Positions 25,362 to 34,343 of a DNA stretch of 64,000 nucleotides are shown one piece after another (position 1 is the stretch's first letter; every line of letters starts with the position of its first letter). The notes beneath the pieces were generated by a model. It was not told where the DNA came from. It ran no database searches and worked only from the letters and a program-made list of their open reading frames with translations. This DNA comes from an uncultured Bacilli bacterium (GTDB taxonomy: Bacteria > Bacillota_I > Bacilli_A > RF39 > UBA660): NCBI GenBank assembly GCA_934157235.1, contig CAKPHH010000002.1, positions 62,001 to 126,000 on the forward strand, given 5' to 3'. The position numbers and the translations under genes are program-made.

Positions 25362-27213
25362 GAGGGTTTCTCCTTAAATAAACCATTAAAATAGAAATAT
25401 CAGCAGGATTTACTCCAGATATTCTGGAAGCTTGACCTATTGTTGTTGGTCTTATATCATTTAATTTCTGACGTGCTTCACTGGCTAGATTTGGAACCTT
25501 AGCATAATCTATATCATCAGGAATTTGTTTTTCTTCCAAAGATAGCATTTTTTCAGCTTCTTTATTTGCTTTCTTTATATATCCTTCATATTTTATATTT
25601 ATTTCTACTTGTTCTTTTACTTCTTTAGAGTATGGTATTTCTATAAAATGTTCTAAGTGAGCAATATTTATTTCTGGACGTTTTAAAAATTCATATAAGG
25701 ACATACCATCTTTTAAAGGAGTTGAACCAATTTCTTCAATATAAGCATTTATTTTGGTTTTTGGTGTAATTCTTGTTGTTTTTAGTAATTCAAATAAACT
25801 ATTTATATCAGCTAACTTTTGTTCAAATATTTGATATTTTTCTTTTGGTAATAAACCTATTTCGTAGCCATACTTTCTTAGTCTTAAATCTGCATTATCA
25901 TGTCTTAATAATAATCTATATTCAGCACGTGATGTTAGTAATCTATATGGATCTTTTACGCCTTTGGTAACTAAATCATCTATTAAAACACCAATATATG
26001 ATTCGTTTCTTTTTAAAATTAGAGGCTCTTTTCCTTCTAGTTTGAGGGCAGCATTGATTCCAGCTATTAAGCCTTGTCCAGCAGCTTCTTCGTAGCCAGA
26101 TGTTCCGTTTATTTGGCCAGCTGTGAATAATCCTGAAATTAATTTTGTTTCTAAAGACCTTTTTAATTGGGTAGGATCGATAGCATCATATTCGATAGCG
26201 TAGGCATACTTTAGAATTTTAGCATTTTCTAAACCTGGAAGACTATGAACCATTTCCTCTTGAATTTCATGAGGCATACTGGTAGAAAAGCCTTGTAAAT
26301 AAATATCATCATAATAAATACTTTCAGGCTCTAGGAAAAGTTGATGTCTTTCTTTATCACTAAATCTAACTACTTTGTCTTCAATTGATGGACAATATCT
26401 TGGACCTACTCCTTCTACATAACCACCATACATACTTGATTCTTTTAGATGTGCTTTTATTATTTCATGTGTTGTTTTAGTTGTATAGATTAGATGGCAA
26501 GGAACCTGATTTTTATAATCATAGTATAGTTGGTTATCAAATGAGAATGTTAAAGGTTGGTCATCACCTTGTTCTAGAGATGTTTTACTATAATCAATAG
26601 AGTCTTTAGCAATTCTTGGAGGTGTTCCTGTTTTTAAACGAAGAATTTTAAAGCCAAGATTTTTTAAGTTAGTACTTAGAAATTTTGACTCTTTTTCACC
26701 ATGAGGACCTTCAGAATGCTTTGAAGAACCAGCTAATATAACTGAACGAAGATATGTTCCAGTTGTTAGGATGACTACATCTGATTCTATTTTAGTACCA
26801 TCTGCTAGAACTACACCTTCTATTTTATTATCTTCAATAATTAAGTCCTCTACCATTGCTTCTTTTATTTCAAGATTTTTTTCAGATTCTAAGGTTTTTA
26901 ACATTTCTTTTGGATAAGTTATTTTATCGGCTTGGGCACGTAAAGCTTGAACTGCTGGTCCTTTTTTTGTATTCAACATTTTTAGTTGAAGAGCACCTTT
27001 ATCAGCATTTCTACCCATTTCGCCACCTAAGGCATCTATTTCACGAACTACGATACCTTTGGCTGGTCCACCGATCGATGGATTACAAGGCATATCGGCA
27101 ATGTTTTTAATATTTCCTGTTATTAATAAGGTTTTGTGTCCTTTACGAGCGGTTGCTAGAGATGCTTCACAACCGGCATGACCTCCACCTACTACTATTA
27201 CTTCATATTTCAT
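25354..27213 (-). CDS. mnmG: tRNA uridine-34 5-carboxymethylaminomethyl modification enzyme, FAD subunit
   Basis: 619 aa. FAD-binding VVGGGHAGCEAS at the N-terminus, DMPCNPSIGGPAKG, GQINGTSGYEEAAGQG, and a helical C-terminal domain. Works as a complex with MnmE on wobble uridine of tRNA. mnmE lies 13 bases upstream. Confidence 0.98.
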   Translation of the reverse strand: MKYEVIVVGGGHAGCEASLATARKGHKTLLITGNIKNIADMPCNPSIGGPAKGIVVREIDALGGEMGRNADKGALQLKMLNTKKGPAVQALRAQADKITYPKEMLKTLESEKNLEIKEAMVEDLIIEDNKIEGVVLADGTKIESDVVILTTGTYLRSVILAGSSKHSEGPHGEKESKFLSTNLKNLGFKILRLKTGTPPRIAKDSIDYSKTSLEQGDDQPLTFSFDNQLYYDYKNQVPCHLIYTTKTTHEIIKAHLKESSMYGGYVEGVGPRYCPSIEDKVVRFSDKERHQLFLEPESIYYDDIYLQGFSTSMPHEIQEEMVHSLPGLENAKILKYAYAIEYDAIDPTQLKRSLETKLISGLFTAGQINGTSGYEEAAGQGLIAGINAALKLEGKEPLILKRNESYIGVLIDDLVTKGVKDPYRLLTSRAEYRLLLRHDNADLRLRKYGYEIGLLPKEKYQIFEQKLADINSLFELLKTTRITPKTKINAYIEEIGSTPLKDGMSLYEFLKRPEINIAHLEHFIEIPYSKEVKEQVEINIKYEGYIKKANKEAEKMLSLEEKQIPDDIDYAKVPNLASEARQKLNDIRPTTIGQASRISGVNPADISILMVYLRRNPHD

Positions 27214-27226
27214 GTTTATTCACTTC

Positions 27227-28579
27227 CTATTTTCCAACACAAAAATGTTCAAATAAATTATCAATTATTTCATCACTATAAGTTATACCAATAATTTCAC
27301 CAAGTAAGTCAAAACAATCTTTTAAATCTATTTCGATCATATCTATTGGTAAGTCATTTTCTAGGCCATTTTCAGCTGACATAAGACTTTGATAGGCTTT
27401 TTTAGTTAAATCTAATTGGCGACTATTACTTAGATATGTATAATCTTTAGTTTTTAATTCTTCTAAATTAAACATTTCTATGATTTTATTTTTCAAGGTT
27501 TCTATGCCATCTTCTGTTGTGGTGTTTGTTTCGATGACATTTTCTAAGTCAGTTGGTAATTCTACTTTTCGCTGTAAATCATTTTTATTTATGACAATTA
27601 TTCTTTGTTTGTTTTTGGTTGCTTTTAAAATTTCATAATCATTTTCAGATAATTCTTCATTGTTATTTAAGACTACTATTATTAAATCGGCTTCTGTAAT
27701 AGCATTTAGACTTCGCTCAACACCTATTTTTTCCACCACATCTGTGGTTTCTCTTATTCCAGCAGTATCAATAAAGTTTATTAGGATACCATCTAGATAT
27801 GTTTCTCCTTCAACTATATCTCTAGTAGTTCCGGCTATATCCGTAACAATTGCTTTATCTTGATCTAAAAGTTTGTTTAAAATACTGCTTTTTCCAACGT
27901 TTGGTTTTCCTAAGATAACTACATTAAGACCGTTTTTTATTATTTTAGTATTTTCTGAGGCCTTAATTAGTTCTTGAAGAGATTTTTTCATTTTGGTTAT
28001 TTCTTCTTTTATTTTAGTCTTTGTGATTACTTCTATATCATAGTATTCTGGATAATCTATATTTACTTCTATTGATGATAATAATTGTTTTAGGCTATCT
28101 CTAAACTCTTCAATTAATTTTGATAGAGAACCTTTTAATTGTGATAATGCCATTTTTTTGGCTTCGGCACTTTTACTTTCTATTAGATCCATAACAGCTT
28201 CACTTTCAACTAAGTCAATACGACCATTTAAGAAAGCTCTTTTGGTAAACTCTCCGGGTTCGGCTAATCTAGCTCCATGTTGAAGCATTGTTTCGAGAAT
28301 TTGTTTTGTTGGGATTATTCCACCATGGCAATTTATTTCAACAATATCTTCTGTTGTAAAGGTTTTGGGTGCTCTCATTACAGATACTAGTACTTCATCT
28401 ACTATTTCATTGTTATTTTTAATGAAACCATAGTTGATAGTATGAGAATTTACCTTTGTTAGGTCTTTTCCTTTGAAGCAATTATTTACTATTTCAATGG
28501 CATCTTTTCCAGATAGTCTTATTATTGAAATTGCCCCTACTCCTAAGGCCGTTGAGATTGCTACTATTGTATCTTCCAT
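27227..28579 (-). CDS. mnmE: tRNA modification GTPase MnmE
   Basis: 450 aa: N-terminal folate-binding domain (DTIVAISTALGVGAISIIR), helical domain with inserted G domain (GKPNVGKSSILNKL, DIAGTTRD, NKND), and the catalytic C-terminal FCVGK (CxGK). Partner of MnmG. Confidence 0.98.
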   Translation of the reverse strand: MEDTIVAISTALGVGAISIIRLSGKDAIEIVNNCFKGKDLTKVNSHTINYGFIKNNNEIVDEVLVSVMRAPKTFTTEDIVEINCHGGIIPTKQILETMLQHGARLAEPGEFTKRAFLNGRIDLVESEAVMDLIESKSAEAKKMALSQLKGSLSKLIEEFRDSLKQLLSSIEVNIDYPEYYDIEVITKTKIKEEITKMKKSLQELIKASENTKIIKNGLNVVILGKPNVGKSSILNKLLDQDKAIVTDIAGTTRDIVEGETYLDGILINFIDTAGIRETTDVVEKIGVERSLNAITEADLIIVVLNNNEELSENDYEILKATKNKQRIIVINKNDLQRKVELPTDLENVIETNTTTEDGIETLKNKIIEMFNLEELKTKDYTYLSNSRQLDLTKKAYQSLMSAENGLENDLPIDMIEIDLKDCFDLLGEIIGITYSDEIIDNLFEHFCVGK

Positions 28580-28603
28580 GGTATCCCTCCTTTTTCTTCG
28601 TAT

Positions 28604-28632
28604 ATTATAGCATATAATTAGAATTTGTTTAA
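28604..28632 (-). promoter_or_regulatory. Promoter of mnmE-mnmG-rsmG
   Basis: Minus strand TTAAAC, 17-bp spacer, perfect TATAAT, 25 bases before mnmE. It directly follows the khpB terminator. Confidence 0.7.
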
Positions 28633-28659
28633 GAAAAAAAGAAGATTTTTTAATCTTCT
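28632..28659 (-). terminator. Intrinsic terminator of rnpA-yidC-khpB
   Basis: Minus strand AGAAGATT/AATCTTCT stem, short loop, seven T. The khpB TAA lies within it. Confidence 0.85.
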
Positions 28660-29264
28660 CTTGGCTTTATTACTACATAACGATTTGGTTCTTCGCCTTC
28701 ACTTTCTGTGTAAACTTGTTTGTTGTTAGTTAAGGCATTATGAATAATTCTTCTTTCATATGAATTCATAGAATCTAATTTTGCTTCAACTTTTGTTGCT
28801 GCTACTTCTCTAGCAATTTTCTTTGCTAAATATTCTAATGATTTTTCTCTTTTTTCTTTATATGAATTAATATCAATTGTAAATTTAAAGTTCTTTCCTA
28901 ATTCGTTAAGTAAGTGTTGACTTGTAAGTATAGATAGAGCTTTTAAATTTTTACCATTTTTACCTATTAATAAGGCATCATTATCTGAATAAATTGTGTA
29001 TGTAGGTAGTTCATCTTTATTTTTAATTTCGATGTTTACTGTGAAACCTAGGTCTTTTAGTAGTTTTTGAAGATATTCTTTTATATATTTTACTACTTCT
29101 CTTCTTTCAATAACCTCTATTTCTACTTTTTTACTTTTAAATAAACCACCTTTTATTTCTTCTAGTTCTTTAATTATTAAGTTATTTTGTGTTTCTTGTA
29201 AATCTATTGTTGCATTTGAAATTGCTTCTTCTTTAGTTTTTCCTGTATACTTATGCTTTTCCAT
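28650..29264 (-). CDS. khpB: RNA-binding protein KhpB (Jag/EloR)
   Basis: 204 aa: Jag-N domain (about 1-55, EAISNATIDL), KH domain with LLIGKNGKNLKAL in place of GxxG, and an R3H domain (LDSMNSYERRIIHNAL). Binds RNA together with KhpA and influences cell division and elongation in Bacillota. It overlaps yidC by 14 bp, the usual spoIIIJ-jag arrangement. Confidence 0.95.
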   Translation of the reverse strand: MEKHKYTGKTKEEAISNATIDLQETQNNLIIKELEEIKGGLFKSKKVEIEVIERREVVKYIKEYLQKLLKDLGFTVNIEIKNKDELPTYTIYSDNDALLIGKNGKNLKALSILTSQHLLNELGKNFKFTIDINSYKEKREKSLEYLAKKIAREVAATKVEAKLDSMNSYERRIIHNALTNNKQVYTESEGEEPNRYVVIKPRED

Positions 29265-30195
29265 TTACTTCTTTACTCCTTTTAACCATAATATTTTGAA
29301 CTATTGTAAATACATTTGATGTTACCCAATATATTCCTAAGCCTGATGGCATGAATATTCCTGTTATTAATAGCATTACTGTCATCATTGTTGGCATCAT
29401 TTTCATAGTTGGATCAGTCATGTTAGCTGATGAGTTCATTTTTAATGAATAGTAAGTTGTTCCACCTATTAATATTATTAGTATACCATACGCTAACCAA
29501 CTACTTGAGATAATTCCAACTGAAGGTGTTGTTCCTAATTGAAGACTTAAGAATTTATCTTCGAAAATTGCTGGTGTTCTTTGTACAGCTTCAAAAAATG
29601 CTATAAATAATGGTAATTGTAAGAATGAGAATAAGCAGCCGGCCATTGGATTTATATTATATTTTTTATAAATAGCCATCATTTCTTGTTGTTGTCTCAT
29701 CATTGATTCTGTATCTTTCTTGTCTTTATATTTTTTTGTTAAACGGTCTAGTTCCGGTTGAGCTTTTTTAATAAGTTCTGATTGCATAGCTGTTTTTTTA
29801 GTAACTGGATATGCTATTAATCTGATTATTAAAGTAAGTATCATCAAGGATATAGCATAGTTACCAATATTTTTACCGAAGAATATTAAGACAAAGGCTA
29901 AAGGTTTAACAAAGAAACTTGTCCATAAACCCTCATATTTACCTGATGTTATTTTAAAATCTTCACATTTTGGTAGTTTATCGATTTTTACACCATTCTC
30001 ATTATATAATTCGATGGTCTTTTTATTTGTTGGTTGACAAATAATGTTTTTGGTTAAGTTTTGACCTGTTTCTGCATTTCTAACTGGTTTCTTATTTTTA
30101 TCCGTTAAAGATGTGGTACAACCGGTTGTTATTAGCAAAAGTAATATTACTATTAATATTTTTATTTTGTTGCTATTTTTCTTCTTTTTGTTCAT
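29251..30195 (-). CDS. yidC: Membrane protein insertase YidC (SpoIIIJ type)
   Basis: 314 aa. The lipoprotein signal ends with ITTGC (Cys26). Five membrane segments of the YidC/Oxa1 core follow, with YPVTKKTAMQSELIKKAQPELDRL forming the first cytoplasmic hairpin and NPMAGCLFSFLQLPLF and SGLGIYWVTSN in later helices. It follows rnpA by one base. Confidence 0.95.
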   Translation of the reverse strand: MNKKKKNSNKIKILIVILLLLITTGCTTSLTDKNKKPVRNAETGQNLTKNIICQPTNKKTIELYNENGVKIDKLPKCEDFKITSGKYEGLWTSFFVKPLAFVLIFFGKNIGNYAISLMILTLIIRLIAYPVTKKTAMQSELIKKAQPELDRLTKKYKDKKDTESMMRQQQEMMAIYKKYNINPMAGCLFSFLQLPLFIAFFEAVQRTPAIFEDKFLSLQLGTTPSVGIISSSWLAYGILIILIGGTTYYSLKMNSSANMTDPTMKMMPTMMTVMLLITGIFMPSGLGIYWVTSNVFTIVQNIMVKRSKEVNGKA

Positions 30196-30196
30196 A

Positions 30197-30532
30197 TCAT
30201 GAATCCTTTCTTATATTATTTATAAGTGCAATGTAATCTTTTTCTAATTCCTGATAGTTTTTGTCTTTGGCACTTCCTCTTAATATTATAATATAATCTT
30301 GAATATTTATATAGTTTTTTTTGTAATTATCAATTATAGCTCTTATTTTTCTTTTATATTTATTGCGGAATACAGCATTTCCTAATTTTTTACCTACTGA
30401 TATTCCATACCTACTATATTGTAAATCATTTTTAGAATAGTAAATAATGAAGCTTTTATTTTTTACATAATGCCCTTCTTTTATTATTCTTTCGAAATCT
30501 CTAGCATTTTTAACGACGTATAATTTTCTCAT
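30197..30532 (-). CDS. rnpA: Ribonuclease P protein component
   Basis: 111 aa basic protein with the RNR motif region (GNAVFRNKYKRKIR) and ISVGKKLG. Assists the catalytic RNA in maturing tRNA 5' ends. Between rpmH and yidC as in nearly all bacteria, but separated from rpmH by a terminator-like hairpin. Confidence 0.95.
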   Translation of the reverse strand: MRKLYVVKNARDFERIIKEGHYVKNKSFIIYYSKNDLQYSRYGISVGKKLGNAVFRNKYKRKIRAIIDNYKKNYINIQDYIIILRGSAKDKNYQELEKDYIALINNIRKDS

Positions 30533-30557
30533 TTAACCATCCTCTTTATTTAAGAAG

Positions 30558-30582
30558 TAAAAAACCACTGTTTAGGCAGCGG
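30558..30582 (-). terminator. Terminator or attenuator between rpmH and rnpA
   Basis: Minus strand CCGCTG/CAGTGG (one G-T) stem with loop CCTAAA followed by six T, one base after the rpmH stop. No separate rnpA promoter is obvious, so partial read-through is inferred. Confidence 0.65.
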
Positions 30583-30583
30583 C

Positions 30584-30706
30584 TTATTTGCAAAGCAATT
30601 TACGTCCTTTGCGACGACGACGATTTAAAATATTAGTTTTTTTACGTGCAAAAAATCCAAGTCTTTTTGCTTTTTTACGATTATTTGGTTGATATGTTCT
30701 TTTCAT
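30584..30706 (-). CDS. rpmH: 50S ribosomal protein L34, short form
   Basis: 40 aa beginning MKRTYQPNNRKKAKRLGFFA and ending RRRRKGRKLLCK. The usual length is 44; the deletion lies between the ARxxT segment and the Arg cluster. GGAGG lies correctly before the ATG. First gene leftward from the origin. Confidence 0.95.
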   Translation of the reverse strand: MKRTYQPNNRKKAKRLGFFARKKTNILNRRRRKGRKLLCK

Positions 30707-30736
30707 CTATTCCACCTCCAGACATAAATCTACCCT

Positions 30737-30766
30737 ATTATAATAAAATTATGGTTTATTTGTCAA
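30737..30766 (-). promoter_or_regulatory. Promoter of rpmH
   Basis: Minus strand perfect TTGACA and perfect TATAAT, spacer 18 bp. The strongest consensus promoter in the window. Confidence 0.9.
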
Positions 30767-30796
30767 CAAAAAGTGGTTTTTTTTGAGTTATAAACA

Positions 30797-30929
30797 ATTT
30801 CCACAAATATGTGGAATACTAAATTAGTGCTTGTGAATTAAAAATTGTGGAAAATGTGGAAAACTAGAAAATAGCATTTATTTTCAATGATTTCATTTGT
30901 GGATAAATTTGTGGATTTCCTGTTGATAA
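30797..30929. other. oriC part 1: DnaA-box cluster upstream of dnaA
   Basis: Seven DnaA-box-like 9-mers: ATTTCCACA (30797), TGTGGAATA (30810), TGTGGAAAA (30846 and 30855), perfect reverse box TGTGGATAA (30898), TGTGGATTT (30910) and TGTTGATAA (30921). The last three are 12 and 11 bp apart, about one helical turn, so they face the same side of DNA. Strand switch of genes, dnaA and AT-rich flanks support origin function. The region from 30930 to 31014 is AT-rich and holds the dnaA 5' leader. Confidence 0.8.
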
Positions 30930-31014
30930 AATTTTTTCTAATAAAATGGTTTATTTTTTTCACAATTTAATGTACACTAATCGTAGTTTATTTATCTTGT
31001 GGGGAGATGGTGGA

Positions 31015-32382
31015 ATGAATGTCGATGTTTTATGGACCAATTTCTTAGGTCAAATAAAAGAAGAATTAACTTCACTATCTTTTGATACTTGGTTTGCAGA
31101 TACCAAGTTATATAGGCTTGAAGATGGTAAAGCTTATATTATTGTACCTATGCCAATCCATAAAAAACATTTAATTGATAATTATTCTGAATTAATTGTT
31201 GAGACACTTAATAATATTACAGGTACTAATTTTGAACTTATTTTATTATTAAAGGAAGAAATAGAGGAGGTTTTACCTGAAAAAGTGGAAATAGAACCTG
31301 AACTTGAAGGTGTTCCTAATACTAAAATTCAATCTAATTTGAATTCTAAGTATACTTTTGAAAACTTTATTGTCGGTAATAGTAATAAGTTTGCACATGC
31401 TGCGGCTTTATCTGTTGCAGAAAATCCTGGAAAAATGTACAATCCATTGTTTATATATGGAAATAGCGGATTAGGAAAGACTCATCTTATGCATGCTATT
31501 GGTAACTATATAATAGAGAACACAAATAAAAAGGTATTATATGTTACATCTGACCAATTTACGCAAGATTTTATTAAAGTTAATAAAAAAGATGATTCTG
31601 GTACTAATTTTAATTATGTAGATTTCTTTAAAAACAAGTATAGAAATATAGATGTATTAATTATAGATGATATTCAGTTTTTAGGTGGAGCTACTAAAAC
31701 ACAACAAGAGTTTTTCCACACATTCAACTCATTATATAACGATAGTAAACAGATAATAATCTCTTCTGATAGGTCTCCAGATGATTTAAAACTATTAGAA
31801 GATCGTTTAAGGACAAGGTTTTGTTGGGGATTAACAGTTAATATTTTTCCACCTGATTTTTCTCTTAGAATGCAGATTTTAAAGAAAAAAATTATTGGTG
31901 GTAACTTTGAAAAAGAAATATCAGAAGATGTTATTGAATATATAGCCTCTAATATTGGTACGGATGTAAGACAATTAGAGGGTTCTATTACTAGATTGAT
32001 TGCATATTCAACAATAATGGGTGGGGCTGAAATAACTTTAGATTTAGCGATAGAAGCTCTTAAAGACTTTATTAGTAAGGGTATGAGTGAGAAAAATGAT
32101 ATACAAAGAATACAAAAAATTGTATCTGAGTATTTTCAGATATCTGTTGAGGATATAAGAAGCAAGAAGCGAAGTTCTAATATTTCTTTTCCTCGGCAAA
32201 TAGCTATGTACCTCTGTAGGAATATGACTAATGAATCATTTCCTAAGATAGGAACAGAATTTGGGGGAAAAGATCATTCAACAGTAATGCATTCAGTGGA
32301 AAAGATAGAAAACGAAATAAAAATCAATAAAGACTTGGCAAATATAATTGAAAAATTGAAAAAGGATATAGGTATTGTGTAA
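31015..32382 (+). CDS. dnaA: Chromosomal replication initiator DnaA
   Basis: 455 aa: domain I (about 1-80, SFDTWFADT), short acidic linker, AAA+ domain with Walker A GNSGLGKTH (149-157), Walker B IDDIQFL, and domain IV with IRSKKRSSNISFPRQIAMYL and GGKDHSTVMHS for DnaA-box contact. The frame stays open 23 codons upstream, but GGGGAG and homology place the start at this ATG. Confidence 0.98.
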   Translation: MNVDVLWTNFLGQIKEELTSLSFDTWFADTKLYRLEDGKAYIIVPMPIHKKHLIDNYSELIVETLNNITGTNFELILLLKEEIEEVLPEKVEIEPELEGVPNTKIQSNLNSKYTFENFIVGNSNKFAHAAALSVAENPGKMYNPLFIYGNSGLGKTHLMHAIGNYIIENTNKKVLYVTSDQFTQDFIKVNKKDDSGTNFNYVDFFKNKYRNIDVLIIDDIQFLGGATKTQQEFFHTFNSLYNDSKQIIISSDRSPDDLKLLEDRLRTRFCWGLTVNIFPPDFSLRMQILKKKIIGGNFEKEISEDVIEYIASNIGTDVRQLEGSITRLIAYSTIMGGAEITLDLAIEALKDFISKGMSEKNDIQRIQKIVSEYFQISVEDIRSKKRSSNISFPRQIAMYLCRNMTNESFPKIGTEFGGKDHSTVMHSVEKIENEIKINKDLANIIEKLKKDIGIV

Positions 32383-32402
32383 AACTTTTAGTTTTAAATA
32401 TT

Positions 32403-32497
32403 TTATCCACAGTAAATAGTTGATAAAAATTATTGATAAATCAATTAAAAATAAAGTTTTCAACTTTTTCCACAGTAATAATAAAAATAAATAAAAG
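32403..32497. other. oriC part 2: DnaA boxes and AT-rich stretch between dnaA and dnaN
   Basis: Perfect TTATCCACA at 32403, AGTTGATAA at 32418, a related ATTGATAAA, and TTTTCCACA at 32466, followed by a purine-rich AT tract (32475-32497). The bipartite layout either side of dnaA matches B. subtilis incAB/incC, where unwinding occurs on the dnaN side. The unwinding role is inferred. Confidence 0.7.
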
Positions 32498-32514
32498 AAA
32501 GAAGGAATATATAT

Positions 32515-33642
32515 ATGAAATTTACAATTAAGAAGGATTTATTATTAGAGGCTTTAAATAAAGTTTCAAGAGCAATTTCAACAAAGAATTTAATTCCTGT
32601 TTTAGCTGGTATTAAATTTGAATTAAAAAAGAAAAAATTAACATTAACTGCGAGTGACAATGATATTACTATTCAAACTAGTATTGAAAGTACTAGTGAT
32701 GAAGATTTTAAAATTGAAAATGAAGGAAGTATTATTATACAAGGTAAGTATATTTTAGATATTGTTAGAAAATTACCTGATAAGTATATTAATATTGAAG
32801 TAGTTGATGAATTGAAAATAGTGATTTACACAGAAAATAGTGAATTTAACTTAAATGGTATTAGTGAAAGTGAATATCCAAATATTGGACTTGAAGAAAG
32901 TAAGAAAAAAGTTAATGTTAATGCTAGTGTTTTCAAAACAATTGTTAATCAAACTGCATTTGCTTCTTCTAATGAAGAGAGTAAATTAGTTCTTACGGGT
33001 ATTAATTTTAATATAGTAGGGGATATATTAGAGTGTAATTCTACAGATTCTTATCGTTTAGCTAGAAAAGTGGTTAAATTGGACAAGGAAAGTGAAGAAA
33101 ATTATAATATTGTTATTCCTAGTCATAATATAGTTGAGTTTTGTAAGATTTTATCTGAGGATGATGAAATTGTTGAATTACATATATTTAATAATAAGAT
33201 TTTATTTAAAACAGGTAATTTGAAGTTTGAATCTAGACTTATTAATGGTACTTATCCAAATACTTCTAATTTATTACCAGATGATTCTTTATTAGTTGTA
33301 AGTACTAAGTTAGCAGATTTTTATGATGTTATTGACCGTGTTAGTATTTTAACTAGTGATAAAGAGAAGAATATTGTTACTTTAGAAACTACAGATGAAT
33401 GGTTAATTTTACGTAGTAGTTCAGCAGAGATTGGTAGAGTTGAGGAAAAAATGCCAATTACTAAGAATAATAGTGAAAATATCAAAATTTCATTTAGTGC
33501 TAAATATATGATGGAAGCTTTAAAGAGTTTTTCCACAGAAACTGTTGATATTCATTTTGTTGGAGAAATTAAACCAATACTAATAAAGTCTAATGAAGAT
33601 ACAACTTTAACTCAATTAGTTTTACCAATTAGAACTTATTAA
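32515..33642 (+). CDS. dnaN: DNA polymerase III beta clamp
   Basis: 375 aa sliding clamp with three repeats of the clamp fold. It opens MKFTIKKDLLLEALNKVSRA and ends in LTQLVLPIRTY, the conserved C-terminus. GAAGGA lies 8 bases upstream. Follows dnaA as usual. Confidence 0.98.
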   Translation: MKFTIKKDLLLEALNKVSRAISTKNLIPVLAGIKFELKKKKLTLTASDNDITIQTSIESTSDEDFKIENEGSIIIQGKYILDIVRKLPDKYINIEVVDELKIVIYTENSEFNLNGISESEYPNIGLEESKKKVNVNASVFKTIVNQTAFASSNEESKLVLTGINFNIVGDILECNSTDSYRLARKVVKLDKESEENYNIVIPSHNIVEFCKILSEDDEIVELHIFNNKILFKTGNLKFESRLINGTYPNTSNLLPDDSLLVVSTKLADFYDVIDRVSILTSDKEKNIVTLETTDEWLILRSSSAEIGRVEEKMPITKNNSENIKISFSAKYMMEALKSFSTETVDIHFVGEIKPILIKSNEDTTLTQLVLPIRTY

Positions 33643-33673
33643 TCGTAAAAGTGAAAAAAATTACTATAATATA

Positions 33674-33707
33674 AATAGGAGGTGATAAAAATCTTCTATT
33701 TTTTTTA
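33674..33707 (+). terminator. Intrinsic terminator of dnaN
   Basis: AATAGGAG/CTTCTATT (one G-T) stem with an 11-base loop and T run, 30 bases after dnaN. The following 85 bases before comK are AT-rich with a 6-bp inverted repeat (GAAAAC/GTTTTC) just before the ribosome-binding site. Confidence 0.65.
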
Positions 33708-33794
33708 TTTTTCAACAAAATTAAACAAATTTTGACAAATATTTTTGATATATTTGTGAACGAAAACGTTTAGTTTTCAAAGGGGGAATTTAGT

Positions 33795-34247
33795 ATGAAG
33801 TATGAAATTAGTAAGGGAACTTTAGCAATAGTTCCAAATGAAAAGGAAAGTAGTTTAGTTTATGAAGATGATGAACGTTATATCATCGAGCAAACGCCAT
33901 TTAAGATAATGGAAGAAAGTTGTAAATACTTTGGTAGTACTTATAATGGCAGAAAGGATAGTGCCAAGGATATTTTAGGAGCAGAGTATAAAGTTCCTAT
34001 CATAGTTGAGGATACTGATAATATTATTGCTTTTCCTACAACATCACCAAGTTCTGAGGATTGTGCGTGGATAGTTTTAGGTAGAGTTAAAAATTTTGTA
34101 AAAATAGACTCTAATACTACAAAGATTATTTTTGATAATTCTAAGGAAATTATTGTACCTTGTTCTTTTAGAACAATAGAAAATCAGATATCAAGAGCCT
34201 CAAGATTAGATTTAATTATGAGAAATAGAAAAAATAAAGAAAAATAG
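33795..34247 (+). CDS. comK: ComK-like competence transcription factor
   Basis: 150 aa. In B. subtilis ComK activates genes for DNA uptake. The core aligns by eye with ComK: FKIMEESCKYFGSTYNGRK corresponds to the RSCRFFGSSYAGRK block, followed by the PPIMVD-like VPIIVE, FPTTSPSSEDCAWI for the FPTLSSTRPQCGWI block, then a KxF segment and ENQ. It is shorter than Bacillus ComK (192 aa), lacking the C-terminal tail. AAGGGGG lies 8 bases upstream. It occupies the dnaN-recF gap where Bacillus has yaaA. Confidence 0.82.
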   Translation: MKYEISKGTLAIVPNEKESSLVYEDDERYIIEQTPFKIMEESCKYFGSTYNGRKDSAKDILGAEYKVPIIVEDTDNIIAFPTTSPSSEDCAWIVLGRVKNFVKIDSNTTKIIFDNSKEIIVPCSFRTIENQISRASRLDLIMRNRKNKEK

Positions 34248-34267
34248 TTATTATTAACTATTTTTTT
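34242..34267 (+). terminator. Intrinsic terminator of comK
   Basis: AAATAGTTA/TAACTATTT 9-bp stem, loop TTAT, T run. It includes the TAG stop. Confidence 0.85.
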
Positions 34268-34288
34268 GGTGCTTTATTTGGCCTTGTA

Positions 34289-34297
34289 TGGTATAAT
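34289..34297 (+). promoter_or_regulatory. Extended -10 promoter for recF-gyrB-gyrA
   Basis: TGGTATAAT about 70 bases upstream of recF with no clear -35. Being after the comK terminator, it is the likely start for recF. Confidence 0.55.
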
Positions 34298-34343
34298 ATG
34301 TATGTGTGTATAGGAATACTGAAATAGGGGAAAGGTGAATTAT

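Noticed and set aside
32475..32497. Possible DnaA-trio repeat next to the TTTTCCACA box
   Set aside because: The AT tract has TAA repeats but not in the orientation and phase expected for trios running away from the box; I kept it only as AT-rich sequence.
33655..33700. Leader peptide starting at GGAGGTGATAAAAATC after dnaN
   Set aside because: No proper start codon follows the GGAGG at a good distance, and the stretch forms the dnaN terminator hairpin.
33720..33794. ComK boxes (AAAA-N5-TTTT) upstream of comK for autoregulation
   Set aside because: A/T runs are present but none with the exact five-base gap; in sequence this AT-rich the near matches carry no weight.
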